From assembly GCA_025455205.1 (NCBI GenBank), contig JALOMZ010000143.1, positions 1 to 5,786 of the forward strand: 5,786 bases of DNA, in the 5' to 3' direction. Below, in pieces: positions 5,714 to 5,786 of the stretch (its first letter is position 1; every line of letters begins with the position of its first letter). The notes under the pieces are model-generated. The model was not told the DNA's origin and ran no database searches. It saw nothing but the letters and a program-made list of their open reading frames with translations. The translations under genes and the position numbers were made by a program. The stretch is from Chitinophagaceae bacterium (GTDB lineage: Bacteria; Bacteroidota; Bacteroidia; Chitinophagales; Chitinophagaceae).

Positions 5714-5786
5714 GGGAGATGTTTTGCTTGCCTGCAAAATAAACAGGATGTGCCGCTTTATGGATGCGTATTTTAGCAATCGATTG

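Overview
The window looks like chromosomal DNA of a Bacteroidota bacterium, most plausibly a Chitinophaga/Sphingobacteria-type lineage with moderately high GC. The reasons are: the kinase on the minus strand closely resembles the xylulokinase type known from Bacteroides; the five-gene cluster is a combination I associate with Bacteroidota; and most starts lack a Shine-Dalgarno sequence, as is usual in that phylum. The assignment comes from reading proteins by eye, not from a search.

Layout: (1) 2-394, the C-terminal end of a polytopic membrane protein of the polysaccharide flippase type, cut by the window edge. (2) 395-583, a non-coding gap with two small hairpins. (3) 584-1312, an exported alpha-acetolactate-decarboxylase-like protein that keeps the family's H-x-H...H metal triad. 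(4) 1313-1463, a non-coding gap ending in an imperfect dyad just before the next start codon. (5) 1464-4186, a tightly packed five-gene plus-strand operon: ArsR-family repressor, small cytosolic CPKC thioredoxin-like protein, YraQ/ArsP-type permease with an FCSCSS motif, exported CVSC thioredoxin-like protein of the ArsF type, and a six-helix CcdA/LysE-like membrane protein of the ArsG type. (6) 5713-4235 on the minus strand, a complete xylulokinase (xylB) that converges on the operon with a 48-base gap.

The centre of interest is the operon. By family it is a metalloid/organoarsenical detoxification set: a thiol-sensing repressor, two redox thiol proteins on opposite sides of the membrane, and two membrane proteins. 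The ArsG-like protein has one cysteine in each of two helices, at the positions where CcdA/DsbD carry their electron-relay cysteines. The operon therefore encodes all the pieces of a possible trans-membrane thiol relay (cytosolic CPKC -> membrane Cys30/Cys148 -> exported CVSC), besides or instead of simple efflux. No classical arsC, arsB/acr3 or arsM is present in the window.

No RNA genes, CRISPR arrays, insertion sequences or convincing intrinsic terminators were seen. The longer open frames antisense to the operon and to xylB are shadows of the genes described.
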